Positions 32,226 to 44,427 are shown, counted from the stretch's first letter. The stretch: 64,000 nucleotides of DNA from Lamellibrachia columna (GCA_963662155.1 OY759265.1:45579406-45643405), one strand, 5' to 3'. Numbers and translations: made by a program. Notes: generated by a model from the letters alone, not told the origin.

Positions 32226-32809
32226 GAACACACCTAGAACTCTTTCGCTGGGAAGTTCCACGTCTTTGACATCCTTCGCTCTATCTGCCTCCTGTACTCT
32301 TTCGAGTACCTTTCGACTGTTGCCCATCCACTTCGTCAATCGGAATCCACCCTTTTGCAGTAGATCTCGAAATTCGGTAAACCAACCGAACCCCTTGTTC
32401 TTCATCCTCTACTGATTGCAGGCAATCGTCAACGTAATAGTTCCTCAGATCAGTTCCTATCGTTTTTGGCTGGTATGTCGCTTCGTTGTCCATGGCTGTT
32501 CTCCGTAGGGCAAAGTTGCAGCAGCTGGGGCTCCATGTTCCTCCGAATAGATGTACGTTCTTTCGGTACACAGCTGCATTCTTGCTCATATCGCCATCTG
32601 TCCACTACAAGAATATCAATGCGTCGCGGTCGTTCTCAGCAACGCGAACTTGGTGGAACATAGCCTGAATCGGAGGAGTACACCTAGCAGCGAGTTTGTC
32701 AAGTCTGGACTTTGTAGGACTTGGTCATTGAGCGACACCTCTTGGTCTTTCGCTGCACAGTCGAATACTACTCTTTGTTGGCCTGGTTTCTTAGGTTGAT
32801 ATACAGGGT

Positions 32810-32815
32810 GGTGTG
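32810..32815. other. Target-site duplication of P2, left
   Basis: GGTGTG, repeated at 60784-60789, flanks the AGTAGTATATGAG termini of P2 and lies in the BEL reverse-transcriptase frame. Confidence 0.85.
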
Positions 32816-32930
32816 AGTAGTATATGAGTCCATATTAACGAGTAAGGATGGGAACAATGTTTCGATAGCTACTAAAAATAAATTTTGGGAAAACCCGGAT
32901 GATATGTCCGGTGTGAGAATATATTGATAG

Positions 32931-33226
32931 AGTTATAATATCAGCGGCGAGAACATAATTCATTAATAGGGATCAAAGGGCCTGACGAGGAAAGGAGAAA
33001 GGAACAAAACACAGTATCGTATGAGGGCACACGTATTTTATTTAACAACACAAGCATGATGCAACAAGAGTAGCGAGTAATACAACTTCGACTACAACTA
33101 TGATAAGTACGATGATGACGTGACTTACGAGTGTTGACCACTACGCCAGAGGTCGTGAGCTTAAGGGTGTTTACCACCACTCCAGTGGCTCAATGACCTA
33201 TGTGCGATAGTACAGTCTACCCTGTC
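32931..33226 (-). terminator. P2 late 3' end: stem-loops and poly(A) signal
   Basis: On the minus strand two GGTGG...CACCC / AGTGG...CACTC hairpin motifs followed by TTAAGC or GTAAG (33120-33190), then AATAAA (33037-33042). Same order as in P1 and P3. Confidence 0.5.
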
Positions 33227-33640
33227 TCAGCTTTTTAATCCAATCAAATACGCGGCAATCTTTAGCCACTGAATCGGTGCCGAATTACCACGAAGCAATA
33301 GATAAGCTACACAATATTGTCCACAAACTTTAGGCAGAGAACTCTGAAGTCTCATGCTATTATGAGTCCACTCGGAACAATGTTCTTTCATGAAGGTGCG
33401 GAACGCCGCCTGTCGTGGCGGCAGACCGTACGAGCAGAAGTAATAACCGCGTCCATCGGCATCCAGGTACAGCGCTATCCAATGTTCACCCGGTTCGTCG
33501 TCGTCGTCAGTGTTGCACACGAAGGCGACCGACAAAGCGTCTATCGTCATAGGCAGTCCGTCTTTGGGTACGACGCCGCAAAAAAAATGACCTGGTGCGC
33601 GGGTCCATAGCTAGTAGTCTGGCGATCTGCAGAGTGTACA
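33227..33640 (-). pseudogene. P2 adenain-like protease remnant
   Basis: Keeps GEHWIALYL, YFCSYGLPP (Cys at the acid position, as in P1 and P3) and CGQYCVAYL. A frameshift lies near 33580 and the C-terminus is altered. A deletion fuses its start to the end of the capsid gene (FESEMYTLQIARLL), removing the capsid stop. Confidence 0.85.
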
Positions 33641-34854
33641 TCTCAGACTCGAACTCGGCGTAGGCGATGACGTTCACAGTGGTCGGCAGCACTTCACGGA
33701 AATGCATCTCGATGCGTAGGTTGCCTTTTTGTACCAGAAGCAGGCGCCATCGCTCTCGTCGGGGGTCAGGTCAAAATAGAAGGTGTAGCCGTAGCGGAAG
33801 TCGCTGCGAGACAGCATGTTCCCCTCGTCCTGCCACACCTTACCGGTCGAAGTGAACAGGTTGAGGTAACTCCTGATGAAGAGGTTGTCGTCGAAATTCG
33901 GTTGCAATGGTTTGGAGGGTATCTGTCGCACGTCCACGTACATTCTTGTCGTATGAACCGTTGTAGACGTCGTCATCGATGCAGCACAGCACCACATGTT
34001 TCGGCAGGGTGCGAGAAACAGGTTCTCGTGGGTGTGCGACCGGGCGCCCGCGGGAATGCTGTAGACCTTGCAGTCGACGGATCGCATCGGATACTTGACC
34101 GTACTCTTCGCAAGGGCCTTTATGTGCGCCATCTGCACGTCGGATTCAGGGTGGCCTTCTTTGCGAACAAGGTGGCTTTGATGATGTTGATCTTGTAATC
34201 GGCGTTGGACCCGCCGGCCATGAGTGCAAACGCGTTCTTGCTTTGCACCAGTCGAATCTTGACATCGAAACCATTGAATTTATTCTGCAGGAACAGGTCC
34301 ACGTGGAGACGGCCCATCATGTCGACGACACGACTCCGTACGATGTTCGCTCGTCGAGTCACGAATCCTGCATTAGCCGCGGCTCCGTCGGCGATCTCAA
34401 CGGCATCCATGCGAGTGGCCGTGTCCTTGTGCCACAGCTGACACGACAGTTGCGTAGTTTTGGCATCGTCGCCGTAACTCAGCAGCGTCTCGATGTAGGC
34501 GCGATAGGGATACGTGTTGGTCGAAGAGGTCACCAGCGTACCGTTCAGGTAAACGTCGACTTGACTGAAGAGCGAATACAGCCAGTTATTCACCGGCCCC
34601 ACGGGATCGGCCAAGTCGAGGTCAGCCCCGTCGGCTCGGGTCACATTCGCTTGTGCGTGTAGCAACGTGTTGGCGAGATCCAGGTAATCGTCTCTGGGTA
34701 TCAAGAATTCTATCGGTCCACCCGAGTCGAGAACAGCCATGGGAAGATGTACCACTATATGGCTGTCGACAATGCTGTTCTGAGTGGGGGGTACGGTAAA
34801 GAGATCCAGCTCGCTCTTGACCCCTTCGCACGGTTGTCTATGCACGAAAGCCAT
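33641..34854 (-). pseudogene. P2 major capsid protein remnant
   Basis: Start MAFVHRQPCEGVKSELDL; keeps DSGGPIEFLIPRDDYLDLAN, RAYIETLLSYG, SHTHENLF and the DLTPDESDG region, with a frame break near 34130 and loss of the last residues (LEIDKNRNVIYDY in P1). Confidence 0.88.
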
Positions 34855-35240
34855 CGTCGAAAATGTCGGCCTCACGTTTCTTGGGCATCTGTCTTTTGCG
34901 CTGTCTCGCCACTGTACTGACTCGTTTCTTCGCAGGCGCGCGTTTTATACGTTTATGAGGTCGTACGCCGGGGGTCAAAAGGCCACTCAACAGGTTCTTA
35001 CAAGCATCCGTGACGCGTCGTTTGTTTGCATTTTTTATGCTCTGTCCGGACAAGACGTCATCGGCGATGCGCACGCCGGTCTTCAACGCTCCCTTTCCCA
35101 TCGCTACGGCTCCTTTCTTGATGAGTGGCATGGCGCTGCGCAGCAGACCTCCGAACAGACTTCCTAGTCCATGACCTCGCTGGTATCGGGCACCGACAAA
35201 GTAGGGCAGTGCACCACCCGCTTGGCGCGCGTAATAGTCG
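34838..35240 (-). pseudogene. P2 pVI-like basic protein remnant
   Basis: YYARQAGGALPYF, GHGLGSLFGGLLRSAMPL and the basic tail are readable; the start ATG is lost (TTAGAACGAC where P1 has ATGAATTACAACGA). The internal TATAAAA and TCAGTA pair of the capsid promoter is kept. Confidence 0.75.
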
Positions 35241-35242
35241 TT

Positions 35243-36127
35243 CTAATTTATTTTCAGTTCGGTCCTACGCCGTCGAAAATGAAGCGTCACCGTCACCTTA
35301 CCATACTCGAAAGGCACGGGTCGCCCGATGTCGTCTCTTATATCGATCGAGATAGTCCTGAATTCCTTGCGCAACAGAGGCACGTAGTGGACGTTAGTGA
35401 AACGATCAGATATCGTGGTGCCGTTATTTCCGCGAATCGGGAGGGATCGCAACAACGGTACGAGACTGTCGACGACGATGCGGAACTCCACAACATCCGC
35501 ATAGACGTAGATGGTATCGAACTCTTGGGTCATGTTCACCAGATTGTCGGCCTCTTTACGGAAAAAGTACGGGCCACCGTCTTTATGGGCGTCAAAGTCA
35601 CGGTGGTTGACGGCGTGAGATTAGCTCCGGTCGCTCGGTTCGATTGCTTTCTTCTCCTACTCTCGGGTGGGAGTACACTTGTGTAACCATATCTCTCGCT
35701 GGACAGGCGAGAACCGACGGATGGAATCCTAAAATGGTGCCCATTGTACTCTGATAAGGCATGATGAACTCAGTGCTCGGTGACATGTGCAACATAATTT
35801 TTTGAGTTATGGTGCTGTAGCTCAGTACCTTATCCGTCCACATTCGTTTCAGCGCCTTGTTATAGCACTGTGGTAATTAATACCCAGCGTAGATCTTCGT
35901 ACTCGGGGTAAGACCCACAGGGTCGACCTCGTTGAGGAAGAACCAGGTGTCCTCCTCTCGAACGTTGTACCAAGTATGCGGGTATTGGATCTCTGCCAGC
36001 CCGCACCCCCACTCGCCAGACAGCGAGATACGTTAAAGCAAGTCCGTGATGTAATGGGCCAAGGTGTTATTGGAGTGCACCTTCAAGGAAGCGTTGCCAG
36101 GCAACGTCAGGTAGAAATCAGTCGTAA
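35243..36127 (-). pseudogene. P2 penton-like protein remnant
   Basis: Pieces such as TDFYLTLPGNASLK, FNEVDPVGLT and MNMTQEFDTIYVYADVV ... DIGRPVPFEYGKVTVTLHF remain in different frames. Confidence 0.75.
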
Positions 36128-36392
36128 TGGCGTCTCAAAGTGGTATTGGAACTACTCAACAGGGCCGTCCACATATTAGAGTTGTCGTGACCGGTCGTCA
36201 GGTAGTAAATGTTGATCAAGATGACCGTGTACAAGATGATGACCTGATGCTCAGAAAGACGATCTCCTCTTTGGGAAACACAGTACCGAAGAGATGCCAA
36301 TGAGTGCTTTCGTTGTCGCTCTGCACATCAGTACTGTCTTCTTCTGTGACGGTGGCGGTGGTGAAGGCCTCTGTTGTCGACTGGTCTGTCAT
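36118..36392 (-). pseudogene. P2 single-pass membrane protein remnant
   Basis: Start MTDQSTTEAF, then HWHLFGTVFPKEEIVFLS, with a frameshift in the transmembrane segment and loss of part of the SLGYLLPNP tail. Confidence 0.7.
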
Positions 36393-36422
36393 TGTTCGAA
36401 TAAAGCGACGACAGACGCACGG

Positions 36423-37385
36423 CTAGTCTTTATAGTGGACGAGGGCCGTGGCATCGATCCAACTGTTGAATGTGAAGAGGTAGCCGTACCATTTCACCAA
36501 AGCCTCCGTTCGTCTGCTCAATTTGCGGTGCTGCAGTACCGATTCCACGCGGTACACTTTATCGGCGGGTACCTACACCATCTGCAGCTCCAGTTCGTAG
36601 TAGGTTCCGTCGAGCACTTCACCGCGATCGTTGATCAGTAGGTAAACGGGCGGATCGGAGGGATGAACCTCATGTATCGTGAAGATCTCTTCGCTCCAAT
36701 TCGCCATGTAGCCTTTTTTGAACAGTCTTTTAACCTAGCTGATGCGCACGCCTAGCTGCCACAACTTGATTCTTCGCACTCACCTGTGACGGAGCCATGC
36801 CGATGCTGCGGTGGGGGTGCCGTTGTACGACCGCACAAAGTCCTAAATGACGTCGGTGTATCGCCAGGTCTGGTGTTTCGTCAAGTTCGATTGAATCTTA
36901 CGACGATGCTCGCCTTCGTCTCCTCGTTGTGAGTGGAAAAGTGATGGATACTGTACTTATTCAACAAAGCCTGAACGGAACGATTAAGAAATTCGAGTCC
37001 TTTATCTGTCTGCAACGTCTTTGGCCAGCCTTTGGTGAACGTAGTTTTCAGCGCTGTCACCAACGACGCCGCGGACTTGTTCTTCAGCGCAACACACCAG
37101 ACCACTTTCGTGGAGACGTCACAGTGAGGAGAAAGGTCGTACCGTCGTTGTCATGTTTAAAATTCGACAAGTCAACGAGATCGGCCTGCCGCTGCTGAAG
37201 TCGACCTCTCAGTTCTGAGTTCTCGCCGGTTTGTGTAGGGTATAGGCGTCCTGTTCCGACAACCATTTTTCGACGACTTTCCTCGGCACGGGCGTGACGC
37301 ATCACAAGGCGTTGACCCCGCCGTAACTTCCCACCTTTTTCGGGGCGAAGTAGACCCTTTTGAGTTGTTTATTCTTCGGTGCCAT
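36423..37385 (-). pseudogene. P2 integrase remnant
   Basis: Start overlaps the previous stop (TAATG). Readable: KRVYFAPKKVGSYGG, QADLVDLSNFK, QTDKGLEFLNRSVQ, HHFSTHNEETKASIV and the chromodomain end NSWIDATAL. Several frameshifts. Confidence 0.85.
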
Positions 37386-37534
37386 TAAAAGACGTCCGAT
37401 GCATTGGTGACGGTGACGTTGACTCCGCAGTACAGATCTTGATGACGACGAGTGACGAGTACGCTGACGTACAGTAGGACACACACTGCCACGCCCACAA
37501 CGATGATGATGGACCGACAGTCTAGTACAACCAT
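37385..37534 (-). CDS. P2 mini membrane glycoprotein (intact)
   Basis: 49 residues: MVVLDCRSIIIVVGVAVCVL... one transmembrane helix, then a tail with sequons NVT and NAS. Surprisingly unbroken in an otherwise decayed copy. It starts within the last codons of the ORF at 37522 and ends at TAATG with the integrase start. Confidence 0.6.
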   Translation of the reverse strand: MVVLDCRSIIIVVGVAVCVLLYVSVLVTRRHQDLYCGVNVTVTNASDVF

Positions 37535-37650
37535 ACCTCGAATAGGGCCTGTCGTACCAGATGTCTGGCTATAGCGTCGCCGAGCAGGTAAAGTCCACCG
37601 CAAAGTAGCGCAACGACGACGGAAAGGTACGTGTCCTGTGGATCGCTCAT
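37522..37650 (-). CDS. P2 small membrane protein (intact)
   Basis: 42 residues, MSDPQDTYLSVVVALLCGGL ... RQALFEVWLY, one hydrophobic helix. Single-copy counterpart of the tandem pair at 10112 and 10368 in P1. Confidence 0.55.
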   Translation of the reverse strand: MSDPQDTYLSVVVALLCGGLYLLGDAIARHLVRQALFEVWLY

Positions 37651-37689
37651 CGCAGCGCACACTATGCTATGGACACGTACCGCATCTCT

Positions 37690-38154
37690 TTAAAATTCTT
37701 CCCAACTAGCCGATGATGCCAACGCCTTGCGTCGTTCCGGGGGTTGGATAAGCATCGAATGTTCCATCCGACTGCGCCGACGAGCGAGGAGTGTCCAACT
37801 TAGTGATCTTCGTGCACTACCAGCAGCTGTTCGATGAGTAATAGCTGCTGCTGCCGCTCGACGAGAAAGAGTCGCCGCCTGACGTATGTAGGATGCTGGC
37901 ATCGACTCGTTCACCGCGACCACGCGTACCGGTTCCTTGACATGTTTATCGGACACGTTGTATCGCTGTAACACCTCATTATACAATGATACCTTGGTCC
38001 TGTCGTCGAGGTCCTTTCTATCGAGGATGGATATCATCTCGTCATCGAGGGCTTGCACCTTCTTACCTAGGGTATCCGTCGGTTGTGGCGGTGCTGAACA
38101 AATGGTGTCCAGCAGTCGCGGTTCCACCGACGCCATTTCCCTTGTGTGTTCCAT
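37690..38154 (-). pseudogene. P2 GSNVVDL-type protein, internally deleted
   Basis: An open 154-codon frame from MEHTREMASVEPRLLDTI and KVQALDDEM to the basic tail (RRSLSWTLLARRRSRMEHSM), but the central half with VPKT and GSNVVDL is missing. Confidence 0.75.
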
Positions 38155-38156
38155 CT

Positions 38157-38535
38157 CTACTTCTTGAGTAGAACCTCTTGGAGCAAGGGTAGAAAGACCG
38201 AACTTGCCAACGGCGCTAGGAAGGCCGATAGGAAGCCCCCGCTCTGACCCTCACCGACCTGCTGTTGAAGTAATATGCATCTTCTCCTGGCAGCGGGCGC
38301 TCGTCTCTGAGACAACTCGCGTAATTTCCTTCTGTATTTGCTCAAACATCGCCTCTGTTATTCGCTCAATGGAATGTTCTTTTATCAAAATGTTGTAGGC
38401 ACATTCGGCCAGCGCACAAAGAAGTTGTCGTTGGCGATGATGGCTCTTCTCAGTTTGGTACTCTTGTATCTATTCAGCACCTATAAACCCAAAATGTGTC
38501 TCGTTACCAGTTCAGATATGGTGCTAATGAAGAAC
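38157..38535 (-). pseudogene. P2 conserved basic protein remnant
   Basis: The C-terminal half (KYRRKLRELSQRR ... GGFLSAFLAPLASSVFLPLL) is intact; the N-terminal half (KLRRAIIAN) has stops and frame breaks. Confidence 0.7.
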
Positions 38536-38549
38536 GAACCTCGCACTGG

Positions 38550-39178
38550 TTATACCTTCAGCAAGTACACGTACTGAACACCGTCGTCTGGAAAGATGGT
38601 TGTGCGCAGATGCATATCATCGGGCGTGTCCTGTATGAGATCGACCAATAGATGACCGTACGGTATCGACGTGGCGTCTTTGAAAGCCTCTTGCACGAAC
38701 TTCACGCGGCCCGGATACATCTGCTGGGCAAAGTGCGACATCTGTGATGCGTCACAGGGATTCTTAAACACCATTGTATTGAGAGTTCACACTGATGGTA
38801 CGACTCTCCTTGTTCTTCTAAAACAGGTTCTGTACGAGATACTGCACCGACGTGTTCCTGTGATGACTTTTTAGTGAACAAGGTCGTGACCCGTTCGTCC
38901 ATTTCCGCCATAAGTTCTTCTATGATGATAAGGTTCCTCGTTGCCGAATCGAACATGGTCGCACCCGGCAACTCTTCCTCGAACCGAACGTCGACTAAAT
39001 CCATCGTGGCGTAAGCGGATTGCCATTCTCCGTAACACCACGTGATCTTTTCGGGTGGTGGATCGATCATCGCGGTAGCGTGATGCAGCATACGCGTCAC
39101 GAAAGAACTCTTGCCGCATCCCTTCGGTCCGGCGACGATACACGTGCAAGGACGTTTCCATCGTGCATCCATGGTCAC
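38550..39178 (-). pseudogene. P2 packaging ATPase remnant
   Basis: Walker A AGPKGCGKSS and the NLIIIEELMAE segment in place of Walker B; a frameshift near 38850 separates the C-terminal third (PYGHLLVDLIQDTPDDM). Confidence 0.85.
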
Positions 39179-39209
39179 TTATGAAGGACGACCAGAATGC
39201 AACGCCTTT

Positions 39210-40868
39210 CTACACGTCCACCGGACCCGTGACCACCCCGTCTTCGTGCACCATGCGTTTGGCGTAGATGTAGGTGAGGGCCGCTCGTTCCTGCACGTAC
39301 GTAAACGCGGTCGAGTGACGAACTCGGAAGCCGCGGTTCTTACCACTTCCGCTTCGGCGGTTGGTGAGCACGTCCAGGAACGCGTCCTTGTCAATCTCGT
39401 TGTGACGTTTGCTCAGTCCTTTGGTGCTGTATTTGTCGGTGGCTACGCTACAACAGTACATCTACACAACCCCACGAACCCGTCACCGGACCATTCCACC
39501 TTGAATAGACCCGGTGTCCTCTTGTCGTGCGCTCTGCGCGCCTTACAGCACGCCTCGTCACCGACTGACCTGAGTCCGGCGAGACGACGGCGCACATACT
39601 CGTTCTGGAGTTCGGCGCAACATTCGTACGGGAGCCATTCGGCGCGGTGCCGGAAGTAATGTTCTCGTAGTTCCGGGGTCACGAGGTCATCGACGGACTC
39701 ACCGGCCAAGGCAAAATAGGCGCTATCTGTGTCCATCTTGCAATACTGGAACAGAGGGCGCTCCATGTACTTGTTGGTAAAGTCGTAATAGAACTGCAAA
39801 ATGCGCATCTTGGCGTACTGCAGAACGAAGAATCCCACGTGTACGGGCAGGGCGTACGTGACGGTTTTCTTGTTCATCTCAATCTCGTACGCATAGAGTA
39901 GTGGCACAATGATCGACGGACGAGTTCGGCTGTCGTCCTTCCATCCTCTTCATCCGACTCGACGAGCTTGTACACGCAAACGTTCGTCTCGAACGTGGTC
40001 TACACACGAAAGAGGTCTTCCAGCGTGACCTCGGTAAAGTCTTCCATGGCTACATCGTCTCGGTCATATATCTCGTATAGTGTCTTCACCGCCGGTTCCC
40101 ACCGATGTATGTCACCTCTTCGATGCAGGGCCAGACACCAAAAAAGACACAGGTCATCATTTTACCTCATGGAATTGTTGGATTCCCTTTCCAGAGCGAC
40201 GACGGCTTTGTTCTTCTTGCTGTAGGCTGGAAGTGTGTCGCCTACATATCTTATGGGATGATCGATGATGCGGTTGACGAAGAAGTTGACATTCGTCACG
40301 AGTTCACATACCCACGCCGAATTCGGTCTTTGATTGATAGCCCACTGTAAGACGTCGGTTTCTCGGATGCGTTCGAGAAATGCATCAAAATCCTCACTGT
40401 TCGTCCAGGTACCGTCCACAGCAATTGCAAGTGGAATGATAGTACTTGTATCGTCCTGTGTTCTTGTTCCTCAGAATGAACCCGTAACTGAGGTTAATCT
40501 TGAATGAGTGGCTCTGTTCCTGGAACATGATCTTCAAAGGAGCCTCTAGAACAGTCGTGTCTAGCATAGTTAATCTGTAATCGAACTTGCACTGGAGGGA
40601 ACCTCTCGACCAGTGCTCTCGAACGACGTCCAGCAGCTGCGTTGACAGAGTGTCGGAGAAGGGAAGACGAGCGGGTTGTTCGATGTGATCTTCTTCGGTA
40701 ACGAGCAGCCGGGGTGTGGTGTCTCCCATTTTGATCTCTTCGGTAATGGCGTTGACGTCAGCACACGCGGTTCGTGCGTGTCTAAACATGTGGTCACGTT
40801 TATTGAAATTCCGTCCACATTTCTTTCATGTGTAGGTGGCGGTTTCTTTACTACATCGACTACGAATA

Positions 40869-40939
<71 letters not shown>

Positions 40940-41142
40940 GTCCCATCTCCCGAACGTTACACCGTATTTCTTGCACACATTTTTCGCTTTCTTTGCATGA
41001 TCGCTAGATGGCACCACTGCCGCGGCGCAACCGAGGACGTGTGTTGGTGAAGGGATGTTGTCTCCTGACTCTCCACGTGCCATCGTAGCTCTGCGTACGT
41101 ATCGAGCACGAGGCCACAGTGGCGGCATAGATGTCTTTTCAT
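39210..41142 (-). pseudogene. P2 DNA polymerase B remnant with large internal deletion
   Basis: Start MKRHLCRHCGLVLDTYAELR (zinc finger); FKINLSYGFILRNKNTGRYK and WVCELVTNVNFFVNRIID follow. At about 39905 the frame jumps to the C-terminal part (HVGFFVLQYAKMRILQFYY, CKMDTDSAY motif C, KGLSKRHN), so exonuclease and most palm motifs are deleted. A CTA trinucleotide array (40869-40939) lies in the linker after the fingers. Confidence 0.88.
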
Positions 41143-41163
41143 TTTGATAACAGCGCCTACAAC

Positions 41164-41196
41164 TGAAAGACCACGGGCCCTCAGTGCATCTATATA
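41164..41196 (-). promoter_or_regulatory. P2 polymerase promoter, TATA + TCAGTTG initiator
   Basis: Minus-strand TATATAG begins at 41196 and the initiator A of TCAGTTGTAG is at 41164, matching the spacing in P1 and P3 despite heavy decay of the copy. Confidence 0.6.
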
Positions 41197-41235
41197 TCAC
41201 GCATAGTGCGTGCGTACGTGCGTGCGCGTGCGTGT

Positions 41236-41404
41236 GGTGGTGGTGCATGATAAGGCGTGTTCAAACGGTAATATTTACACGTTCCTCCTATCCACTATAT
41301 TGGAAGTGTCTATAGAGTGGTGTCAATCGCAGGATTACTACAATAACAACACGTGCCATTCGTGAAAATTTTAATAAATATAATCAAAATATATGTTGTG
41401 TATG

Positions 41405-41502
<98 letters not shown>

Positions 41503-41671
41503 CATACACAACATATATTTTGATTATATTTATTAAAATTTTCACGAATGGCACGTGTTGTTATTGTAGTAATCCTGCGATTGACACCACTCTATAGACA
41601 CTTCCAATATAGTGGATAGGAGGAACGTGTAAATATTACCGTTTGAACACGCCTTATCATGCACCACCACC
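41236..41671. repeat. Large palindrome with TA core
   Basis: Arms 41236-41408 and about 41500-41671 are perfect reverse complements by eye, separated by a TA array. May be a real snap-back duplication or an assembly artefact. Confidence 0.85.
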
Positions 41672-41970
<299 letters not shown>

Positions 41971-42070
41971 AGGTGAGGTTTATGTGTTATCATACCTCGA
42001 CATTAACCTCTGGTTTACGAGCCTCTACCGCTATGTCAAAGGCCGGTGGAAAGGTGTTGACTTACGGGGC

Positions 42071-42558
<488 letters not shown>

Positions 42559-43317
42559 TTATATGAGCCATGGATTGATGCATAATATATGTTGTATTAT
42601 AGATGACTGCCACGTGTCTGTAGAAAGACTGTTGGCCACCGCACAGTGGGTGGCCTGAGTCATTGTTAGTGATGTGTCTCGCGATGCTGCCATGATCATA
42701 TGAGTCAGCGCTTCTTCGATCATTATGTTCGACTGTTCCACTGTCAGTAGCGGCATGGTCATCGGTTGTGGTGATGGTGGTGGTGGGGATGACGACACTG
42801 GACTGTACGGAGGGGGTGACGGCGACGCTGGACTGTAAGGTGGGGGATGACGGTGACGGCAACGCTGGACTGTCCGTTATATCCTCGACACGCGTTAGTG
42901 TAACTGCATCGTAGAACGGCGACGTCGGGCTGAATACGTCGTCGTCGTCGTCGTCGCGTGGCGGTGTGGGTGGTGGCAACCGCCGGGGTGACGGAGCCGG
43001 TGACGACGGTTGGGGTGGTGACGACGGCGGCTACGGTGATGACGGCCGGGGTGGTGACGATGGAGGCGGCGGCGGCTTCGGCTGCGACGACGACGGGGAC
43101 GACAGCTTGGTGATGGTGGTGGTGACGACGGAGGCGGCGGTGGCAACGACAGGCGTCTCTTCTTTTCAAGATATAGCCGCAGGCCGTTTGATGCCAGTGG
43201 TGGTTTTATGACATTTCGAAACGTCTTCCTCTTCTGTGTTACCACTGCCGCATTCACTGCTACCATCCTCTCGTCATCGTCGTATGATGTTCGTATCATA
43301 CGTAGACCGACACTGAT
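42559..43317 (-). pseudogene. P2 ORF3 remnant
   Basis: On the minus strand it begins in phase 0 right after an acceptor TCTATATAG (ends 43318) with ISVGLRMIRTSYDDDERM. The middle is His/Pro/Arg-rich; the conserved C-terminal helix region survives in another frame ([14 protein letters not shown] ... [14 protein letters not shown]), aligning with P3 ORF3. Confidence 0.6.
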
Positions 43318-43518
43318 CTATATAGAAAGGACAGAGGAAGGTGTGTAAACCTCATCTTTCGACAAATTCAATATGCGATACACCTCATCGCACACATTAT
43401 TATTCAAAATGGCCTCCGTACGATCTTGAATTATATTTATACCATACGCCATTGCCTCCATGTCGTCACTGCTGTTGCTATATGTTGATGCAACATTACA
43501 AGAGTTTTGCATAGCATC
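43318..43518 (-). pseudogene. P2 ORF2, 3' part (split by P3)
   Basis: Reads SNSSDDMEAMAYGINIIQDR ... CDEVYRILNLSKDE, matching P1 ORF2 (SSSDDMEAT ... RIRDRSEAM ... DEVERIMNL). Its 5' part is at 58605-58775, beyond the inserted P3. Confidence 0.8.
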
Positions 43519-43524
43519 GTCGTT
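43519..43524. other. Target-site duplication of P3, left
   Basis: GTCGTT, repeated at 58605-58610. Confidence 0.92.
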
Positions 43525-43700
43525 AGTAGTAGGGAATTAGTTCTCAATAGTCCTGCGGGAGCCCATACGCACGAATCACTTCCGTTTCCGGTTGCGCGCG
43601 CATCCTTCTGGGTAAGGAGCGCCTCCTAGAGATCGTCTAAGAGTTCTAGCGACTATAACGCCTCCTAGCGACTGGACGAGGACCGAAGGAAGGGTCTCGA
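43525..43700 (+). repeat. P3 left terminal inverted repeat region
   Basis: Starts AGTAGTAGGGAATTAG; includes CCGTTTCCGGTTGCGCGC and two copies of GCGCCTCCTAG-type words. The right counterpart is at 58367-58604, where the inner segment occurs twice. Confidence 0.9.
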
Positions 43701-43807
43701 CAGGCGACTGCGATAATCAGTTAAATTACGGTGCAGAGACCGTGGGTGACGTGTAGCACCCAGCATGAGAACATTTTGGCGATGACGGTAGTATGACGAG
43801 AAGTCCT

Positions 43808-43814
43808 TATATAG
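43808..43814 (+). promoter_or_regulatory. Candidate TATA box for P3 NADAR gene
   Basis: TATATAG about 165 nt before the NADAR ATG; no clear initiator. Confidence 0.35.
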
Positions 43815-43974
43815 CGAGAGGAAACGTTGTTGACAGCATCGCGAACGATAGCGAACTCGCCATATCAGAGAGCTGTCGGAAAACGGAAATAGCAATCATC
43901 TGTCAAGCAGACAAAAAACACCGAGGTGAACAGCACTCAAATTTAGCATCAAATTTTAGCATCATAATGCAAGC

Positions 43975-44427
43975 ATGAACCGTTCTATTCGATTTAGAGG
44001 TGGTAATAATTATTTGTCTAATTTTTATGTGTGTAGAATACGCGTGTGGGGTAGAGAATTTCACACAGTTGAGAGCGCCTATCAGTGGAAGAAATGCGTG
44101 CATCACAAAGATTGGAAAACGGCAGATAATATGATAGCCACGCGCACCGGGCTGCAAGCTAAATACCTGAGCAGGAGCATTCGAGAGAAGGTACATTTAC
44201 GAGAAGGATGGAGCAGACAGAGATATTCCGTGATGCACACGCTAATAGTCGTGAAATTCCGTGATCAACACTTACGAAAACGCCTGTTAGATACAGGAGA
44301 GATTGATTTGTTTGAATGGGTCAAAAGTAGAGAGGGATTTTGGGGCGCGTTGACCTACGATGGTCGAACGGGTCAGAATATGCTTGGGAAGCTACTTATG
44401 CAAGTAAGAGAGTGCATTCGACAATAG
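43975..44427 (+). CDS. NADAR (YbiA-like, DUF1768) protein
   Basis: 150 residues, intact. FRGGNNYLSNFYVCRI near residue 7, the HTVESAYQWKKC motif with the family's Glu near 32, TRTGLQAKYLS, REGWSRQRYSVM, KFRDQHLRKRLLDTG, then FWGALTYDGR, GQNMLGKLLMQVRE. This is a full-length NADAR domain. Characterised relatives cleave N-glycosidic bonds of ADP-ribosylated or riboflavin-pathway substrates; in a virus-like element a role in undoing host ADP-ribosylation or in NAD metabolism is plausible but inferred. P1 holds the C-terminal part and P2 a frameshifted remnant. Confidence 0.88.
   Translation: MNRSIRFRGGNNYLSNFYVCRIRVWGREFHTVESAYQWKKCVHHKDWKTADNMIATRTGLQAKYLSRSIREKVHLREGWSRQRYSVMHTLIVVKFRDQHLRKRLLDTGEIDLFEWVKSREGFWGALTYDGRTGQNMLGKLLMQVRECIRQ

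Larger units (their letters stand above)
30222..32815 (-). mobile_element. BEL/Pao retrotransposon, 3' part (RT, RNase H, integrase), interrupted by P2
   Basis: From right to left on the minus strand: RT segment starting [19 protein letters not shown] at the P2 junction, [31 protein letters not shown] and the NYYVDDCLQSV catalytic motif; GVLSVVGSVYDPLGFAAPYT; an ELSAAALSVKL stretch; integrase with [15 protein letters not shown] and the C-terminal [20 protein letters not shown] ... [10 protein letters not shown] ... [10 protein letters not shown]. Several frameshifts and a CT/CCCT microsatellite insertion show it is dead. The missing upstream RT part lies at 60784-60950. Confidence 0.88.
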
